The notes: generated from the letters alone by a model not told the origin. A stretch of DNA of 64,000 nucleotides from a bacterium (GCA_028275345.1 JAPWUV010000003.1:248001-312000), one strand, 5' to 3'; shown: positions 24,817 through 36,619, counted from the stretch's first letter. Program-made: numbers and translations.

Positions 24817-25806
24817 TCATCCGTCCCAGATGCGATCCGTCCCGCCTTGGTCCCCTTCCGATTCCATCAGCTTTCGTTTGAGCATTTCGATCTTGCGGTC
24901 CCACTCCGGATTGTCCGGGTCCCTTTCCTTCAGCACCTGGAACACCCCGATGGCCTTGGCGTACTGCCCCTGCGCTGCGTAAATCTCGCCGAGCGTAGGG
25001 GTGACTAAAGTCGGTCTGCGCCTCTGACCGGACGGTCCGGGCTGGGTGGATGACTCTTCCGGCCGCGCCGGCTCCTCGCGCTGTTCCACGGTCTCTCGAG
25101 GAGGTTGCGACTGGTCCTCCTCAAGCCCGAGGATCTCCTTCAGCTCCTCTTCTTCCGGAGAGCTTTCTTCCAGAGATGAGGGTGGGACAAGCTCCTGCTC
25201 CTCTTCAACCTCCAGCTCCGGCTGGAATTCCGTTTCCACGGTTTCGAGGCCCGTGTCGAAAATCTCATCGAGGACTTTCTCCACTTCCTCATCGGATGCA
25301 ACGCCCAAGCTCTCGGAGGGAACCTCGATGAGTTCGTCCAGCTGTTGGACCGGTTGCGTCCGGGAAGTGCGAATTGAGGTCTCGGCGGGGCCAACGAGGG
25401 TTTCTTCCAAGCTCTCCAGGCTTTCGAGCTCGAGGCGGGCTCCTTCGTCCAGCGGGTTCAAGGCGAGGACATCTCGGTAATCTTGCGCCGCTTCAGACAA
25501 CGAACCGGAGGCCCGCAAGATCTGCGCGCGCAGGCTCAGGGCCTGAAGATTGTGGGGTTCCAATTCCAGGGACTTGTCGAGCGCCGACCGAGCAGCGTCC
25601 AGTTGGCCCTTCCTCCAGTAAGCCTTGGCCAAGACGACGTAGCCGGTGGCGTATCGAGGGTGTCTCTGAAGTCCCTGCTGACAAAGCTGGATAGCCTCCT
25701 CGATCCGACCGAGCTGGCAATAGTGATCGGCCAGACGCGCGAACAGGAGCGAGCCGGGATTGTTCCTCAGGCGCTCCTCCAGGTGGAATAGCTCCTCCCT
25801 TCCCAT
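24817..25806 (-). CDS. TPR-repeat protein
   Basis: The 329-residue product begins (GAGGTGGGAAA before ATG 25806) with about four tetratricopeptide repeats in residues 1-130 (for example GRIEEAIQLCQQGLQRHPRYATGY, and GQLDAARSALDKSLELEPHN in the next repeat). A long acidic Glu-rich linker follows (about 150-240), then a last TPR-like helix pair (PTLGEIYAAQGQYAKAIGVFQ) at the C-terminus. There is no signal peptide, so it is a cytoplasmic scaffold. The partner is unknown. It lies 42 bases behind lptE. Confidence 0.85.
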   Translation of the reverse strand: MGREELFHLEERLRNNPGSLLFARLADHYCQLGRIEEAIQLCQQGLQRHPRYATGYVVLAKAYWRKGQLDAARSALDKSLELEPHNLQALSLRAQILRASGSLSEAAQDYRDVLALNPLDEGARLELESLESLEETLVGPAETSIRTSRTQPVQQLDELIEVPSESLGVASDEEVEKVLDEIFDTGLETVETEFQPELEVEEEQELVPPSSLEESSPEEEELKEILGLEEDQSQPPRETVEQREEPARPEESSTQPGPSGQRRRPTLVTPTLGEIYAAQGQYAKAIGVFQVLKERDPDNPEWDRKIEMLKRKLMESEGDQGGTDRIWDG

Positions 25807-25848
25807 TTTCCCACCTCATGAAAAGCGTACACGATGATATTCCTCGAC

Positions 25849-26376
25849 CTACCAGGTGGATATGATCTTGTTCACGATGTCCTCGGCGAGCTTTTGCACC
25901 GCCTCTCGGAGAGCGAGGGTACGGCCAGAAGGACCCTCCGTGTCCGGGTCGTAGGCGCCCCATTGGGACACTGTGCCTTCCCACAGAACTCGCCGCTTGA
26001 TGCGATCTTCGAAGCGGACCTGGCAGGTGACGAAGACCCGGATCTCCCGCACCCGCTCCTGAGCGTCGAACTGCCCGGCCCGATCTTCGATGCGGAGGAT
26101 GGTGCCCTCGAGAACGCAATCTGCCAGACGTTCGTCCTTTTCCACCGCTAGGATGTTGTCCTGAGTGAACTGCCGCACGAGGGCATCGGTGAGGTCTTCG
26201 CGGACGCCGAATTCAGAAGTTCGGTCTTCGAAAAGGGGGATGGCTACTGTGCGCAAATGGCGGGGCAGGGAACCCGAGAAAGAGTATGCTCCGCAGCCCT
26301 GCAGCGCCAGCCCTCCGGCCAAGCTGATCATTAGGCCGATCGCGATCGGCAACATCTGATGAGAGGCCCTGCGCAT
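25849..26376 (-). CDS. lptE: LptE-family LPS-assembly lipoprotein
   Basis: The 175-residue product has a lipoprotein signal with lipobox ALQGC (acylated Cys at about 28), then GAYSFSGSLPRHLRTVAIPLFEDRTSEFGVREDLTDALV, the recognisable LptE/RlpB-like (DUF4136-like) opening found in FCB and delta-proteobacterial genomes. LptE plugs the LptD barrel that inserts lipopolysaccharide in the outer leaflet. Its ATG overlaps the stop of the sigma54 activator gene (TGATG), so translation is coupled. No lptD is in the window. Confidence 0.8.
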   Translation of the reverse strand: MRRASHQMLPIAIGLMISLAGGLALQGCGAYSFSGSLPRHLRTVAIPLFEDRTSEFGVREDLTDALVRQFTQDNILAVEKDERLADCVLEGTILRIEDRAGQFDAQERVREIRVFVTCQVRFEDRIKRRVLWEGTVSQWGAYDPDTEGPSGRTLALREAVQKLAEDIVNKIISTW

Positions 26377-27605
26377 CAGGTCAGCCCGTATTCTTTGATC
26401 TTTCGGTACAGCGTGCGCTCGCTGATTTTGAGCGCTTTGGCGGCTCGGCGACGGTTTCCGCCGTAGCGCTCGAGCGTGCGCGCGATCAGTTCCCGTTCCA
26501 TTTCCTCGAGCGAAATATCGCGCTCCGCGGGGTTGGGCGTCGCGGGCACTTCGGCCACGCGCACCTCATTCTCCGGCGATCGCTGCCACGGACCCAGGCT
26601 GGGTAAAGGAGTCAGTCGTTGGAGGATGAGTTCCCGGAGCTGGCTGATCTCCGCTTTCAGGTCGAGCAGGGCGCGATAAAGGAATTCGCGTTCCAGCTCT
26701 TCCCTCGGCCTCCCGATGCGGACAGGAAGCGACCTCCGATCCGCGCTGGGTAGCTTCAGGTAGCGAGCGATGGTGAACTCGTCCACCTTCCGTCCGCGCT
26801 CCAGCACGATCACGCTCTCGACGAGGTTCTTCAGCTCGCGGACGTTTCCGGGCCAGGGATACTGTTGCATGAGCCGGATGGCGCTCTCGGTGAATCCCTC
26901 AAACTCGATGCGATTCTGGCGGCAAAAATCCTGCGTGAACTTGCGGACGAGCAGGGGGATGTCCTCCGGTCGTTCCCGCAGCGGCGGAACCCGGAGATTG
27001 ACGGCATTGAGGCGGTAGTACAGGTCCTCACGGAACTGGCCCTGCTCCACTCGTTCCCAAAGGTCCCGGTTCGTGGCGGCGATCACCCGAACGTCCACCC
27101 TGCGGATCTCCGTGCTGCCGACCCGCATGAATTCCTTGCCCTCGAGCACGCGCAGGACCTTAACCTGGGTGGACAGAGGCATCTCGCCGATCTCGTCCAG
27201 GAAGATTGTGCCGCCGTCGGCGGCCTCAAAGTAACCCTTGCGCGTGACCACCGCCCCGGTGAAAGCCCCCCGCTCGTGACCGAAGAGCTCCGATTCGATG
27301 ATCCCCTCCGGGATGGCCCCGCAATTCACGATGACCAGAGGACCGTTGCGCCGCTGGGAAAGGCCGTGGATGGCTCGTGCCACCAGCTCCTTCCCGGAGC
27401 CGCTTTCGCCCGTGATGAGGACGCTGATGTCCGTCGGCGCCACCTGCTCGATGGTTTCGTACAGCTGCAGCATGGGCCTCGAGCGGCCGACCAGGCCGAA
27501 CTCCCGCTCGAAGTCGTGGCGCGTCAAGGCGGGAGGTAACTCCCTTCGCGCCCCAACATCCGGCACGGTCTCCACTTCTTCGAAGACTTGCTCTCGGTCC
27601 GACAT
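26376..27605 (-). CDS. Sigma54-dependent transcriptional activator without receiver domain
   Basis: The roughly 409-residue product is a bacterial enhancer-binding protein. It has a short N-terminal tail of about 35 residues with no response-receiver, GAF or PAS domain. The AAA+ domain follows: GESGSGKELVARAIH (Walker A), GAFTGA (the sigma54-contacting loop), GGTIFLDEIGEM (Walker B) and the arginine-finger region. A Fis-type helix-turn-helix ends it (GNRRRAAKALKISERTLYRKI). It must be controlled by another protein or by level alone. The ATG at 27605 is preferred; a TTG at 27635 overlapping the epimerase stop is possible. It is coupled to lptE. Confidence 0.93.
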   Translation of the reverse strand: MSDREQVFEEVETVPDVGARRELPPALTRHDFEREFGLVGRSRPMLQLYETIEQVAPTDISVLITGESGSGKELVARAIHGLSQRRNGPLVIVNCGAIPEGIIESELFGHERGAFTGAVVTRKGYFEAADGGTIFLDEIGEMPLSTQVKVLRVLEGKEFMRVGSTEIRRVDVRVIAATNRDLWERVEQGQFREDLYYRLNAVNLRVPPLRERPEDIPLLVRKFTQDFCRQNRIEFEGFTESAIRLMQQYPWPGNVRELKNLVESVIVLERGRKVDEFTIARYLKLPSADRRSLPVRIGRPREELEREFLYRALLDLKAEISQLRELILQRLTPLPSLGPWQRSPENEVRVAEVPATPNPAERDISLEEMERELIARTLERYGGNRRRAAKALKISERTLYRKIKEYGLT

Positions 27606-27631
27606 CCTGAAAACGCCTCGAAATCCGGCGA

Positions 27632-28573
27632 TCAAAATTGCGACGCGGCTCGGGCGAACTTGGCCCGGAAGTACTCCACCGTGTTTGCCAATCCCTCCCT
27701 CAGGGGTACCTGCGGTTCCCAGCCCAGTTCTCTGCGGGCCTTCGTAATGTCCAGAACGCTGCGACGCTGCTCGCCTGGCTTGGCTGGACCATGTCGCTCC
27801 GGCACATCGGCGCCGCAGAGCTCTCGCAGTCTCCGGAAGATCGTATTCACATCGGTCTCCACGCCCGTGCCGATGTTGAAGACGTCGTCTCGGTCAAAAT
27901 GGAGGGCGAGGAGATTGGCCCGAACCACATCCCCGACGTACACGAAGTCCCGCGTCTGGAGGCCATCGCCGTTGATGATCGGCTGTTCACCGCGAAGGAG
28001 CCGCTCCGTGAAGATGGCGACGACCCCCGCCTCCCCGTGTGGATTCTGCCTCGGGCCGTAGACATTCGAGTACCGCAAGACGACGTAGTGCAGGCCGTGC
28101 ACGACGCGGTAATAGTGCAGGTACTTTTCCCCTATCAGCTTGGTCACGCCGTAGGGAGAGACGGGGCGCAGCGGGTGCTGTTCGTCCGCGGGGAAGTAGT
28201 CCTGCTCTCCGTAGATGGCGCCGCCCGTTGATGCGAAGATCACTTTCTTCACACCGCCCCGACGAGCGCCCTCCAGAAGGCGAAGTGTCCCGATCGCGTT
28301 CACCTCCGCGTCGTAGACCGGATCTTCCACAGAGCGGCGCACGTCCATCTGCGCAGCATGATGGTTCAGCACCTCGTACTGTCCCTCCGCCACCAGTCGC
28401 GTGACGGCTGGGTCGCGGATGTCCATCAGATGAAAGACGGCACTGGGGTGCACGTTTTCCCGGAGCCCAGTGGAAAGGTTGTCCACCACGTGCACTTCGT
28501 GCCCCGCCTCGATGTAGGCATCCACCACCTGGGAGCCGATGAAGCCCGCACCTCCCGTCACGAGAATCCGCAT
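27632..28573 (-). CDS. NAD-dependent sugar-nucleotide epimerase/dehydratase (UDP-glucose 4-epimerase-like)
   Basis: The 313-residue product is an extended short-chain dehydrogenase. The NAD-binding GGAGFIGS is at the N-terminus, the STGGAIYG catalytic Ser/Thr region follows, and the active-site SPYGVTKL gives Tyr and Lys. RYSNVYGPRQNPHGEAGVV and the late WEPQVPLREGL segment are typical of GalE-like UDP-hexose 4-epimerases. It likely feeds surface polysaccharide or LPS synthesis, in keeping with the nearby lptE and glycosyltransferase. The ATG at 28573 overlaps the purD stop (TGATG) with GGGAGGG upstream. Confidence 0.92.
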   Translation of the reverse strand: MRILVTGGAGFIGSQVVDAYIEAGHEVHVVDNLSTGLRENVHPSAVFHLMDIRDPAVTRLVAEGQYEVLNHHAAQMDVRRSVEDPVYDAEVNAIGTLRLLEGARRGGVKKVIFASTGGAIYGEQDYFPADEQHPLRPVSPYGVTKLIGEKYLHYYRVVHGLHYVVLRYSNVYGPRQNPHGEAGVVAIFTERLLRGEQPIINGDGLQTRDFVYVGDVVRANLLALHFDRDDVFNIGTGVETDVNTIFRRLRELCGADVPERHGPAKPGEQRRSVLDITKARRELGWEPQVPLREGLANTVEYFRAKFARAASQF

Positions 28574-29871
28574 CATGCCCTCCCTGCGCCAGCCATGACT
28601 CGAAGTCTGCGCAAAGCTTTCTGACCGATGTCTTTTCGATAGTAGGCGCCGTCGAAAACGATCTTTCCCACCGCCCAATAGGCCCTTTCGATCGCCTCGG
28701 AAATGGTAGCACCCAGGCCCGTGACCCCCAGCACCCGCCCTCCGGAGGTGACGAGCTGGCCCTTCTCACGGCTTGTGCCTGCATGGAAGATGATCACGTC
28801 CTCGGGGAACGGCCGGTCGAGGCCCTGGATGACCTTCCCTTTCTCGTAAGGGCCGGGATATCCTCCGGAAGCCATCACCACGCACACGGCCCACCGCCTG
28901 GATTCCAGGATTCCCTCCTGGGGGAGCTTTCCTGCGGCGGCTCCTTCCAGGAGCGGAACGAGGTCCTCGTCAATTGTGGGCAGCACTGCTTGGGTCTCCG
29001 GATCACCAAAGCGGCAATTGAACTCGACCACCTTTGGGCCGACCTCGGTGATCATCAGGCCAGCATATAGGCAGCCCCGGTACGACCTTCCCTCGAGGGC
29101 CATGCCGCGGATCGCAGGCTCGAGGATTTCGCGCCGGACCCGCTCCAGCATTTCGGCGTCGACCACCGGTGCCGGGCAGTATGCGCCCATTCCCCCCGTG
29201 TTCGGACCTTGGTCCCCATCGTAGATCGGTTTGTGGTCCTGGGATGGGGGCATGACGACCATCCTTTCCCCGTCGGTAATTGCGAGGATGCTGGCCTCTT
29301 CGCCGACCATGAATTCCTCGATGACGACCCTTTCCCCCGCACGGCCGAAGATGCGCTCGACCATGATCTGCTGGATGGCCTGGAGCGCCTCCTCGTGGGT
29401 TCGGCACACGATGGAGCCTTTCCCCGCGGCGAGGCCGTCGGCCTTGACGACTATCGGGACCGGCTCCCGTTTGACGTATTCAGAGGCTTCCCCAGGGTCG
29501 GTGAACACCGCGTACCTGGCGGTAGGGATCTTGTACCGCTGCATCAGGTGCTTGGCGAAGGCTTTGCTCCCCTCGATCTCCGCGGCTTTCCGCGACGGGC
29601 CGAAGATGGCTAAGCCCTGCGCCTCGAAGGCATCGACGATCCCGGCCACCAGGGGCGCCTCAGGTCCCACCACCGTGAGATCGATCTTCTTACGGTAGGC
29701 AAAACGGACCAGTCCCTCCAGGTCGGAAGGTGGGAGATCGACGCATTCCGCCACCTCCGCGATCCCGGCATTTCCCGGCGCGCAGTACACCTTGTCGACC
29801 TTCGGGCTCCGGGCGATTTTCCAAACCAGCGCGTGTTCCCTGCCTCCGTTGCCAATGACCAGGACGTTCAT
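28573..29871 (-). CDS. purD: Phosphoribosylamine-glycine ligase (GAR synthetase)
   Basis: The 432-residue product joins glycine to phosphoribosylamine with ATP in purine synthesis. It begins MNVLVIGNGGREHALVWKIA, the PurD hallmark, and continues with GPEAPLVAGI, the ATP-grasp region (PIVVKADGLAAGKGSIV, GEEASILAITDG), PSQDHKP.YDGDQGPNTGGMGAY and EFNCRFGDPETQ. It is full length. The gene lies 42 bases behind uvrB, with its stop overlapping the epimerase ATG. No other purine gene is nearby. Confidence 0.97.
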   Translation of the reverse strand: MNVLVIGNGGREHALVWKIARSPKVDKVYCAPGNAGIAEVAECVDLPPSDLEGLVRFAYRKKIDLTVVGPEAPLVAGIVDAFEAQGLAIFGPSRKAAEIEGSKAFAKHLMQRYKIPTARYAVFTDPGEASEYVKREPVPIVVKADGLAAGKGSIVCRTHEEALQAIQQIMVERIFGRAGERVVIEEFMVGEEASILAITDGERMVVMPPSQDHKPIYDGDQGPNTGGMGAYCPAPVVDAEMLERVRREILEPAIRGMALEGRSYRGCLYAGLMITEVGPKVVEFNCRFGDPETQAVLPTIDEDLVPLLEGAAAGKLPQEGILESRRWAVCVVMASGGYPGPYEKGKVIQGLDRPFPEDVIIFHAGTSREKGQLVTSGGRVLGVTGLGATISEAIERAYWAVGKIVFDGAYYRKDIGQKALRRLRVMAGAGRA

Positions 29872-29913
29872 GGGTCTTGATTCCTCTCGGAAGCTTTTCC
29901 AGTCCAGATCCTT

Positions 29914-31998
<2,085 letters not shown>

Positions 31999-32033
31999 GG
32001 CCTTCCCGCTCACGCTGTCAAATTTCCAGCGTC

Positions 32034-32062
32034 AATATACGGCCGGGCTGACAGAATGTCAA
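32034..32062 (-). promoter_or_regulatory. Strong sigma70-type promoter for uvrB operon
   Basis: On the minus strand TTGACA (32057-32062) and TATATT (32034-32039) are exactly 17 bp apart, with a predicted start near 32026. The -35 box is part of an inverted repeat TGACA-TTC-TGTCA, a possible repressor site on a DNA-repair gene. Confidence 0.75.
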
Positions 32063-32163
32063 GGAAATCTCCCCCGGCGTCTTCGGGGTCTGATGGGTGC
32101 TGCGTAAGGTCGCCCGACGCCGAGCCGGTTCCAAGGGCCGGGCTACGGGGCGCTCGGGAGCCG

Positions 32164-32192
32164 TTGACGGAGTGAGGAGAAATCCGTAGATT
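32164..32192 (+). promoter_or_regulatory. Promoter for lepA operon
   Basis: TTGACG (32164-32169) and TAGATT (32187-32192) are 17 bp apart. The predicted start near 32199 puts the lepA leader at about 55-65 nt and rules out translation from a TTG at 32192. It is divergent from the uvrB promoter, about 100 bp away. Confidence 0.5.
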
Positions 32193-32263
32193 TGGCAACG
32201 CTCGCGGGCGAGCTAGGGTTCATCGGACTGATCGGGGAAACGAAGTCAGTGATGTCGGACGGC

Positions 32264-34069
32264 ATGGAAAACAGCCAGGCCAAGCGCATCCGGAATTTCT
32301 CCATCATTGCCCACATCGACCACGGGAAGTCCACGCTGGCGGACCGTCTGCTGGAGCTGACCGGTACCCTCCGCCGCGAGGAGATGGTGGAGCAAGTGCT
32401 GGATAGCATGGATCTGGAGCGGGAGCGGGGGATCACCATCAAGGCGCATGCCGCCACGATGCTGTACCGGGCGCGGGATGGGCAGGACTACGTGCTCAAC
32501 CTCATCGACACGCCCGGGCATGTGGATTTCAGCTACGAAGTCTCCCGCAGCCTGGCCGCCTGCGAGGGGGCTCTGCTGGTGGTGGACGCCTCCCAAGGGG
32601 TGGAAGCCCAGACGATCAGCAATCTCTACCTGGCGCTGGAGAACAACCTGACCATCGTCCCCATCATCAACAAGATCGATCTGAGCGTCGCCCAGATCGA
32701 CGCCGTGAAGCGGCAGCTGGTCGAGCTGCTGGGTGTGGACCCGGACGAAATCCTCCTCGTCAGCGCCAAGACGGGCCAAGGTGTGGAGGAGGTGCTGGAA
32801 GCAATCGTGCGACGCATCCCCCCGCCCAGAGGAGAAGCCACCCAGCCGCTCAGGGCCCTGGTATTCGATAGCGTTTTCAACAGCTACCGGGGAGCCATCG
32901 CCTACGTGCGCGTCTTCGAAGGCTCCGTCGGGACGGGAGATCGGATTCGCTTCTTCTCCACCGGCAAGGAGTACCTGGTGGATGAAGTCGGGATCTTGAG
33001 GCTCGGCTACCACCCGCGCGAACGCTTGTCCGCGGGCGAGGTGGGTTATATCGTGGCCGGGATCAAAGAAGTCGCGGATACCCGTGTGGGGGACACGATC
33101 ACTCGAGCCGATTTCCCGGCGGAGGAGCCACTCCCCGGATTTCGGGAAGCCAAGCCGATGATCTTCGCGGGGCTTTTCCCGGCCGCAAGCGAGGGGTTCG
33201 AAGAGTTGCGTTCGGCTCTGGAAAAGCTCCGCCTCAATGACGCGGCTCTCTCCTTCGAACCGGAGTCCTCCCTGGCGCTCGGCTTCGGATTCCGCTGCGG
33301 TTTTCTGGGTCTCCTCCACATGGAGATCGTGCAGGAGCGTTTGGAAAGGGAATTCGGCCTGGATCTGGTGACCACCGTCCCGAACGTCCGCTACCGCGTG
33401 CGCACCCGCAAGGGTCGGGTGATGGAAGTGGATAACCCGGCCAAGCTGCCTCCACCCGGCGAAATTGACCGGATCGAGGAACCCTACGTCGAAGCGGTGA
33501 TCATCGTCCCCAGCGAATACATCGGTGCGGTGATGCAGCTTGTGCAGGAACGCCGGGGGATCTACCTGAATACGCAATACCTCGATCCCACCCGCGCTGA
33601 GCTGCATTACGAGATCCCTCTTTCGGAGATCATCTTCGATTTCTACGATAAGCTCAAGTCGGTGACCCGGGGCTACGGGAGTCTGGATTACGAGTTCAAG
33701 GGTTACCGCGAGGGCGCCTTGCAGAAGCTGGATATTCTGATCAACGGCGAGCCGGTGGATGCCCTTTCCGTGATCGTGCATCGGGACAAGGCGTACGAAT
33801 ACGGCCGCAAGGTGTGCCAGAAGCTTCGGGAGCTGATCCCTCGACAGCTGTTCCAGGTGGCCATCCAGGCGGCCATCGGCAGTCGGGTCATCGCTCGGGA
33901 AACGATCCAGCCATTGCGGAAGAACGTCACGGCGAAGTGTTACGGCGGGGATGTGACCCGGAAGCGTAAACTCCTGGAGAAGCAGAGAGAAGGCAAGAAG
34001 CGGATGAAGCAGTTTGGCAAGGTCGAGATCCCCCAGGAGGCTTTCCTGGCCGTGCTGCGAGTGGAATGA
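32264..34069 (+). CDS. lepA: Elongation factor 4 (LepA)
   Basis: The roughly 601-residue product is the ribosome-binding GTPase LepA/EF4. G1 is [16 protein letters not shown], the switch region has [12 protein letters not shown]3 is [36 protein letters not shown], and G4 is NKIDL. The LepA-specific C-terminal domain ends ...[38 protein letters not shown]. The length fits the family. The ATG at 32264 (GGACGG site) is chosen; an ATG four codons earlier (32252) is also possible. It is first of a plus-strand run with an ABC transporter, lepB and hemW. Confidence 0.98.
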   Translation: MENSQAKRIRNFSIIAHIDHGKSTLADRLLELTGTLRREEMVEQVLDSMDLERERGITIKAHAATMLYRARDGQDYVLNLIDTPGHVDFSYEVSRSLAACEGALLVVDASQGVEAQTISNLYLALENNLTIVPIINKIDLSVAQIDAVKRQLVELLGVDPDEILLVSAKTGQGVEEVLEAIVRRIPPPRGEATQPLRALVFDSVFNSYRGAIAYVRVFEGSVGTGDRIRFFSTGKEYLVDEVGILRLGYHPRERLSAGEVGYIVAGIKEVADTRVGDTITRADFPAEEPLPGFREAKPMIFAGLFPAASEGFEELRSALEKLRLNDAALSFEPESSLALGFGFRCGFLGLLHMEIVQERLEREFGLDLVTTVPNVRYRVRTRKGRVMEVDNPAKLPPPGEIDRIEEPYVEAVIIVPSEYIGAVMQLVQERRGIYLNTQYLDPTRAELHYEIPLSEIIFDFYDKLKSVTRGYGSLDYEFKGYREGALQKLDILINGEPVDALSVIVHRDKAYEYGRKVCQKLRELIPRQLFQVAIQAAIGSRVIARETIQPLRKNVTAKCYGGDVTRKRKLLEKQREGKKRMKQFGKVEIPQEAFLAVLRVE

Positions 34070-34090
34070 GGCGTCGTTGAGGGTGAGAAA

Positions 34091-34849
34091 ATGATCTCTT
34101 TCGAGGGATTGACGAAGCGATTCGGGGACCTTCTGGCGGTCGATGGGCTGGAGCTCCGGGTTGAGGGGGAGCTTTTCATTTTTCTGGGGCCCAACGGCGC
34201 CGGGAAGACGACGACTATCCGAATGGCCACCGGACTTCTGCGTCCAACGGCGGGGCGCGTTCTCGTGGATGGGATCGACGTTTGGCAAGAGCCGGAGCGG
34301 GCCAAGCGGATATTCACCCTGGTCCCGGAGGAGATCCATCTTTTCGAGAAGCTGACCGGGTGGGAATTCCTGGAGTTCGTGGGGGCCCTGTACGGATTGG
34401 AGCCATCCTATGCTCGCAATCGGTCGAAGATGCTCCTGGAGCTTTTTGATCTGGAGGACCGCGCCGGCGATCTCGTCCAATCCTATTCCCAAGGAATGAA
34501 GAGGAAGATCGCCCTCTCCGCTGCTCTTCTCCCCGAGCCACGCGTGCTTTTCTTGGATGAGCCCACGATTGGGCTCGATCCCAAGAGCGCCCGGACCCTG
34601 AAGGACCTCCTCCGCGGTCTGGTCGACGAGAAGGGAGTGACGATCTTCATGTCCACTCACATCCTGGAGATAGCGGAGAACATGTGCGACCGGGTGGGGA
34701 TCATCCATCGAGGGCGTCTGGTGGCTTTGGGATCGATGGGGGAGCTGCGAGGACAATCCCGCGCCGGCGACAAGAGCTTGGAGGACATCTTCCTCGAGCT
34801 GACGGGTGGTCCCGAGTATGAGGAGGTGCGTAAGTTCCTCGCCTCTTGA
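34091..34849 (+). CDS. ABC transporter ATP-binding protein (ABC-2 type)
   Basis: The 252-residue product has Walker A GPNGAGKTTTI, signature SYSQGMKRKIAL (the SxGM(K/R)(R/Q)K form common in ABC-2 exporters rather than LSGGQ), Walker B VLFLDEPTIGLD and the H-loop STHILEIAE. It starts at an ATG behind GAGGGTGA, 21 bases after lepA. The next gene starts as this one ends and encodes a polytopic membrane protein, so the two probably form an export or membrane-remodelling ABC transporter. The substrate is not evident. Confidence 0.93.
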   Translation: MISFEGLTKRFGDLLAVDGLELRVEGELFIFLGPNGAGKTTTIRMATGLLRPTAGRVLVDGIDVWQEPERAKRIFTLVPEEIHLFEKLTGWEFLEFVGALYGLEPSYARNRSKMLLELFDLEDRAGDLVQSYSQGMKRKIALSAALLPEPRVLFLDEPTIGLDPKSARTLKDLLRGLVDEKGVTIFMSTHILEIAENMCDRVGIIHRGRLVALGSMGELRGQSRAGDKSLEDIFLELTGGPEYEEVRKFLAS

Positions 34850-34905
34850 AACGGTGCCTTCGGGGCAGTCTGGGCGGTCTCGGTTGGAGCTGGGGAGAAG
34901 CTCGC

Positions 34906-36546
34906 ATGTGGGTTCGGAAGAGAGTCACCCTGCTTCTGGTGTGGGCGCGCGGGAAATCCCTGTGGAATAGCTTGGCTCGCGGGCGCGGCTCCCGAAAGCT
35001 GCGGGGACCGCTCTTGGTCCTATTCTGGGGGTTCTTCACCGTGTGGGTGGGGATGATGCAGTTCGAGCTCTTTCGGGGCCTGGTGGTTTTGGATTCTGAG
35101 CTTCGCCTCCTGCGCGCAACGGTTTTCGGCCTCATCCTGGGATTCTTCATCATTCTCTTTCTCGGGGGGAGCGTCTCCGCCACAAGCCTCCTCGCCCTTT
35201 CCGGGGAAATGCAGTACCTGCTGAGCACCCCGGTTCCCAGGTCGACTGTTTTCCGGCTTCGGCTCTTTGAGGCAGCTTTTCTCAACGGCACTTTCGTCTT
35301 CGTTTTCCTACCCTCAATGGTGGTCGCCTTGGGCGCGGTCGTCTCAGCCGGCATCGGCTACTACGTGGGTGGGCTCAGCCTTTGTCTTCTGTTTGTGATC
35401 CTAGTGACGGATCTCGGCACCTGGTTGAGCTTCGCGGTGGGGCGAGCTCTTCCCCCGAGGCGGGCGCGGGAGGTCCTTTCGGCGCTGACGGGTTTGGCGT
35501 TTCTCGTGCTATGGCTTGCCCTGCAGCTCTTGCGGACGCGAGTTCTTTCCTCTGCGGGTGGCTCGGTGGATCCCGGGGCTTTGGAAAGATTGATTCGCCG
35601 CGGGGAAGCTTTGCATGCGGGGCTGCTTCCGAGCAGCTGGTTCGCGACGTCTTTGTGGGAGCTGTTGCGGGGAGAAGCGTGGATCTCCCTTGCCTGGATC
35701 GTCGGCCTTGCCATGATCTGCTTGGGTTTGCACGAAGGGACAGCCCGCTTGGCGGACTCCCTCTGGCTCCGGGGCTTCGCGGAGGCGCAGGGTCGATCCC
35801 AGAAAGCAAGGGCCATGAGGGTCCAGGAAGCCGGGCCGAGGGCCCGCACCGGATTCGGGCGCTTCCTGTATCGGGAGAGCCGGATGCTTCTTCGCGACTA
35901 CCAGCAGCTCATGCGAGTGGCGACGCTGGCTGTGATCGCCATTGTCATCCCGTTCCTCTCGGGGCGAAGGGGGGAGGGGTCGGCCGGGACTTGGGAGTCG
36001 CTCGTGATGTCCCTTTTCCTGGTGAGTCTGGCGGGGGTCCAATTCGCTGCCCTGCTGATCCCGCTGGAAGGGCGCGCTTTCTGGCTGGTAAGGATCGCTC
36101 CCGGGGCGATTCGCCGGGTCGTCCTGGCCAAATGGGTGATTGGAGCCGGTGCGACGAGTGTCGTGGCCGTGGTCGCAAATGTCGCGGCGAGCCTATCCGG
36201 TTCCACGGGTGCGCAAGCCCTTTGGGCACTGCCCGCGTGTATCTTTCTTCCCATGTCTCTATCGGCGCTGGGGATCATCGTGGGGGCTCATTTCGCCCGC
36301 TTTGATTGGGATCATCCAAAGCGGGCTCTGCGGAATCCGGCGGGTCTGGTGTTGACACTGGGGGCGATCGCCGCGGCTGGTTTTGTGGTCCTCCCGGCCG
36401 CCGCGGCTGGAGGGTGGCTTCGGGCCGGCGTCTCGGAGACCTTGATGGTGGCGGATGCGGCGGCCTTGGCCGAAGCGCTGGCAAGCGCGGCACTCTTCCT
36501 TACGCCTGCCATCCGCAAGCTTCAGAAACTCGAATGGGCAGCCTGA
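34906..36546 (+). CDS. Polytopic membrane protein, probable ABC-2 permease partner
   Basis: The 546-residue product has a basic N-terminus (MWVRKRVTLLLVWARGK) and about ten to twelve hydrophobic segments in two halves, separated by a soluble linker near residues 225-330 with FGRFLYRESRMLLRDYQQLMR. This layout matches the large two-half permeases of ABC-2-type transporters that pair with one ATPase. There is a pronounced Ala/Gly-rich C-terminal part. The ATG at 34906 has GGGGAGAAG at good spacing, better than the TTG at 34846 that overlaps the ATPase stop. It follows the ATPase gene directly. Confidence 0.82.
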   Translation: MWVRKRVTLLLVWARGKSLWNSLARGRGSRKLRGPLLVLFWGFFTVWVGMMQFELFRGLVVLDSELRLLRATVFGLILGFFIILFLGGSVSATSLLALSGEMQYLLSTPVPRSTVFRLRLFEAAFLNGTFVFVFLPSMVVALGAVVSAGIGYYVGGLSLCLLFVILVTDLGTWLSFAVGRALPPRRAREVLSALTGLAFLVLWLALQLLRTRVLSSAGGSVDPGALERLIRRGEALHAGLLPSSWFATSLWELLRGEAWISLAWIVGLAMICLGLHEGTARLADSLWLRGFAEAQGRSQKARAMRVQEAGPRARTGFGRFLYRESRMLLRDYQQLMRVATLAVIAIVIPFLSGRRGEGSAGTWESLVMSLFLVSLAGVQFAALLIPLEGRAFWLVRIAPGAIRRVVLAKWVIGAGATSVVAVVANVAASLSGSTGAQALWALPACIFLPMSLSALGIIVGAHFARFDWDHPKRALRNPAGLVLTLGAIAAAGFVVLPAAAAGGWLRAGVSETLMVADAAALAEALASAALFLTPAIRKLQKLEWAA

Positions 36547-36619
36547 CGTTAACATGCCAGCAGTCCGGAGGAGGGGAGGCAACAACGACGGGATCTGACC
36601 ACGGAAGAACGGAGTGAAG

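Noticed and set aside
32246-34756. 836-codon minus-strand open frame opposite lepA and the ABC ATPase
   Set aside because: Antisense shadow spanning two certain genes; the composition is a His/Asp/Leu-rich mirror translation with no domain.
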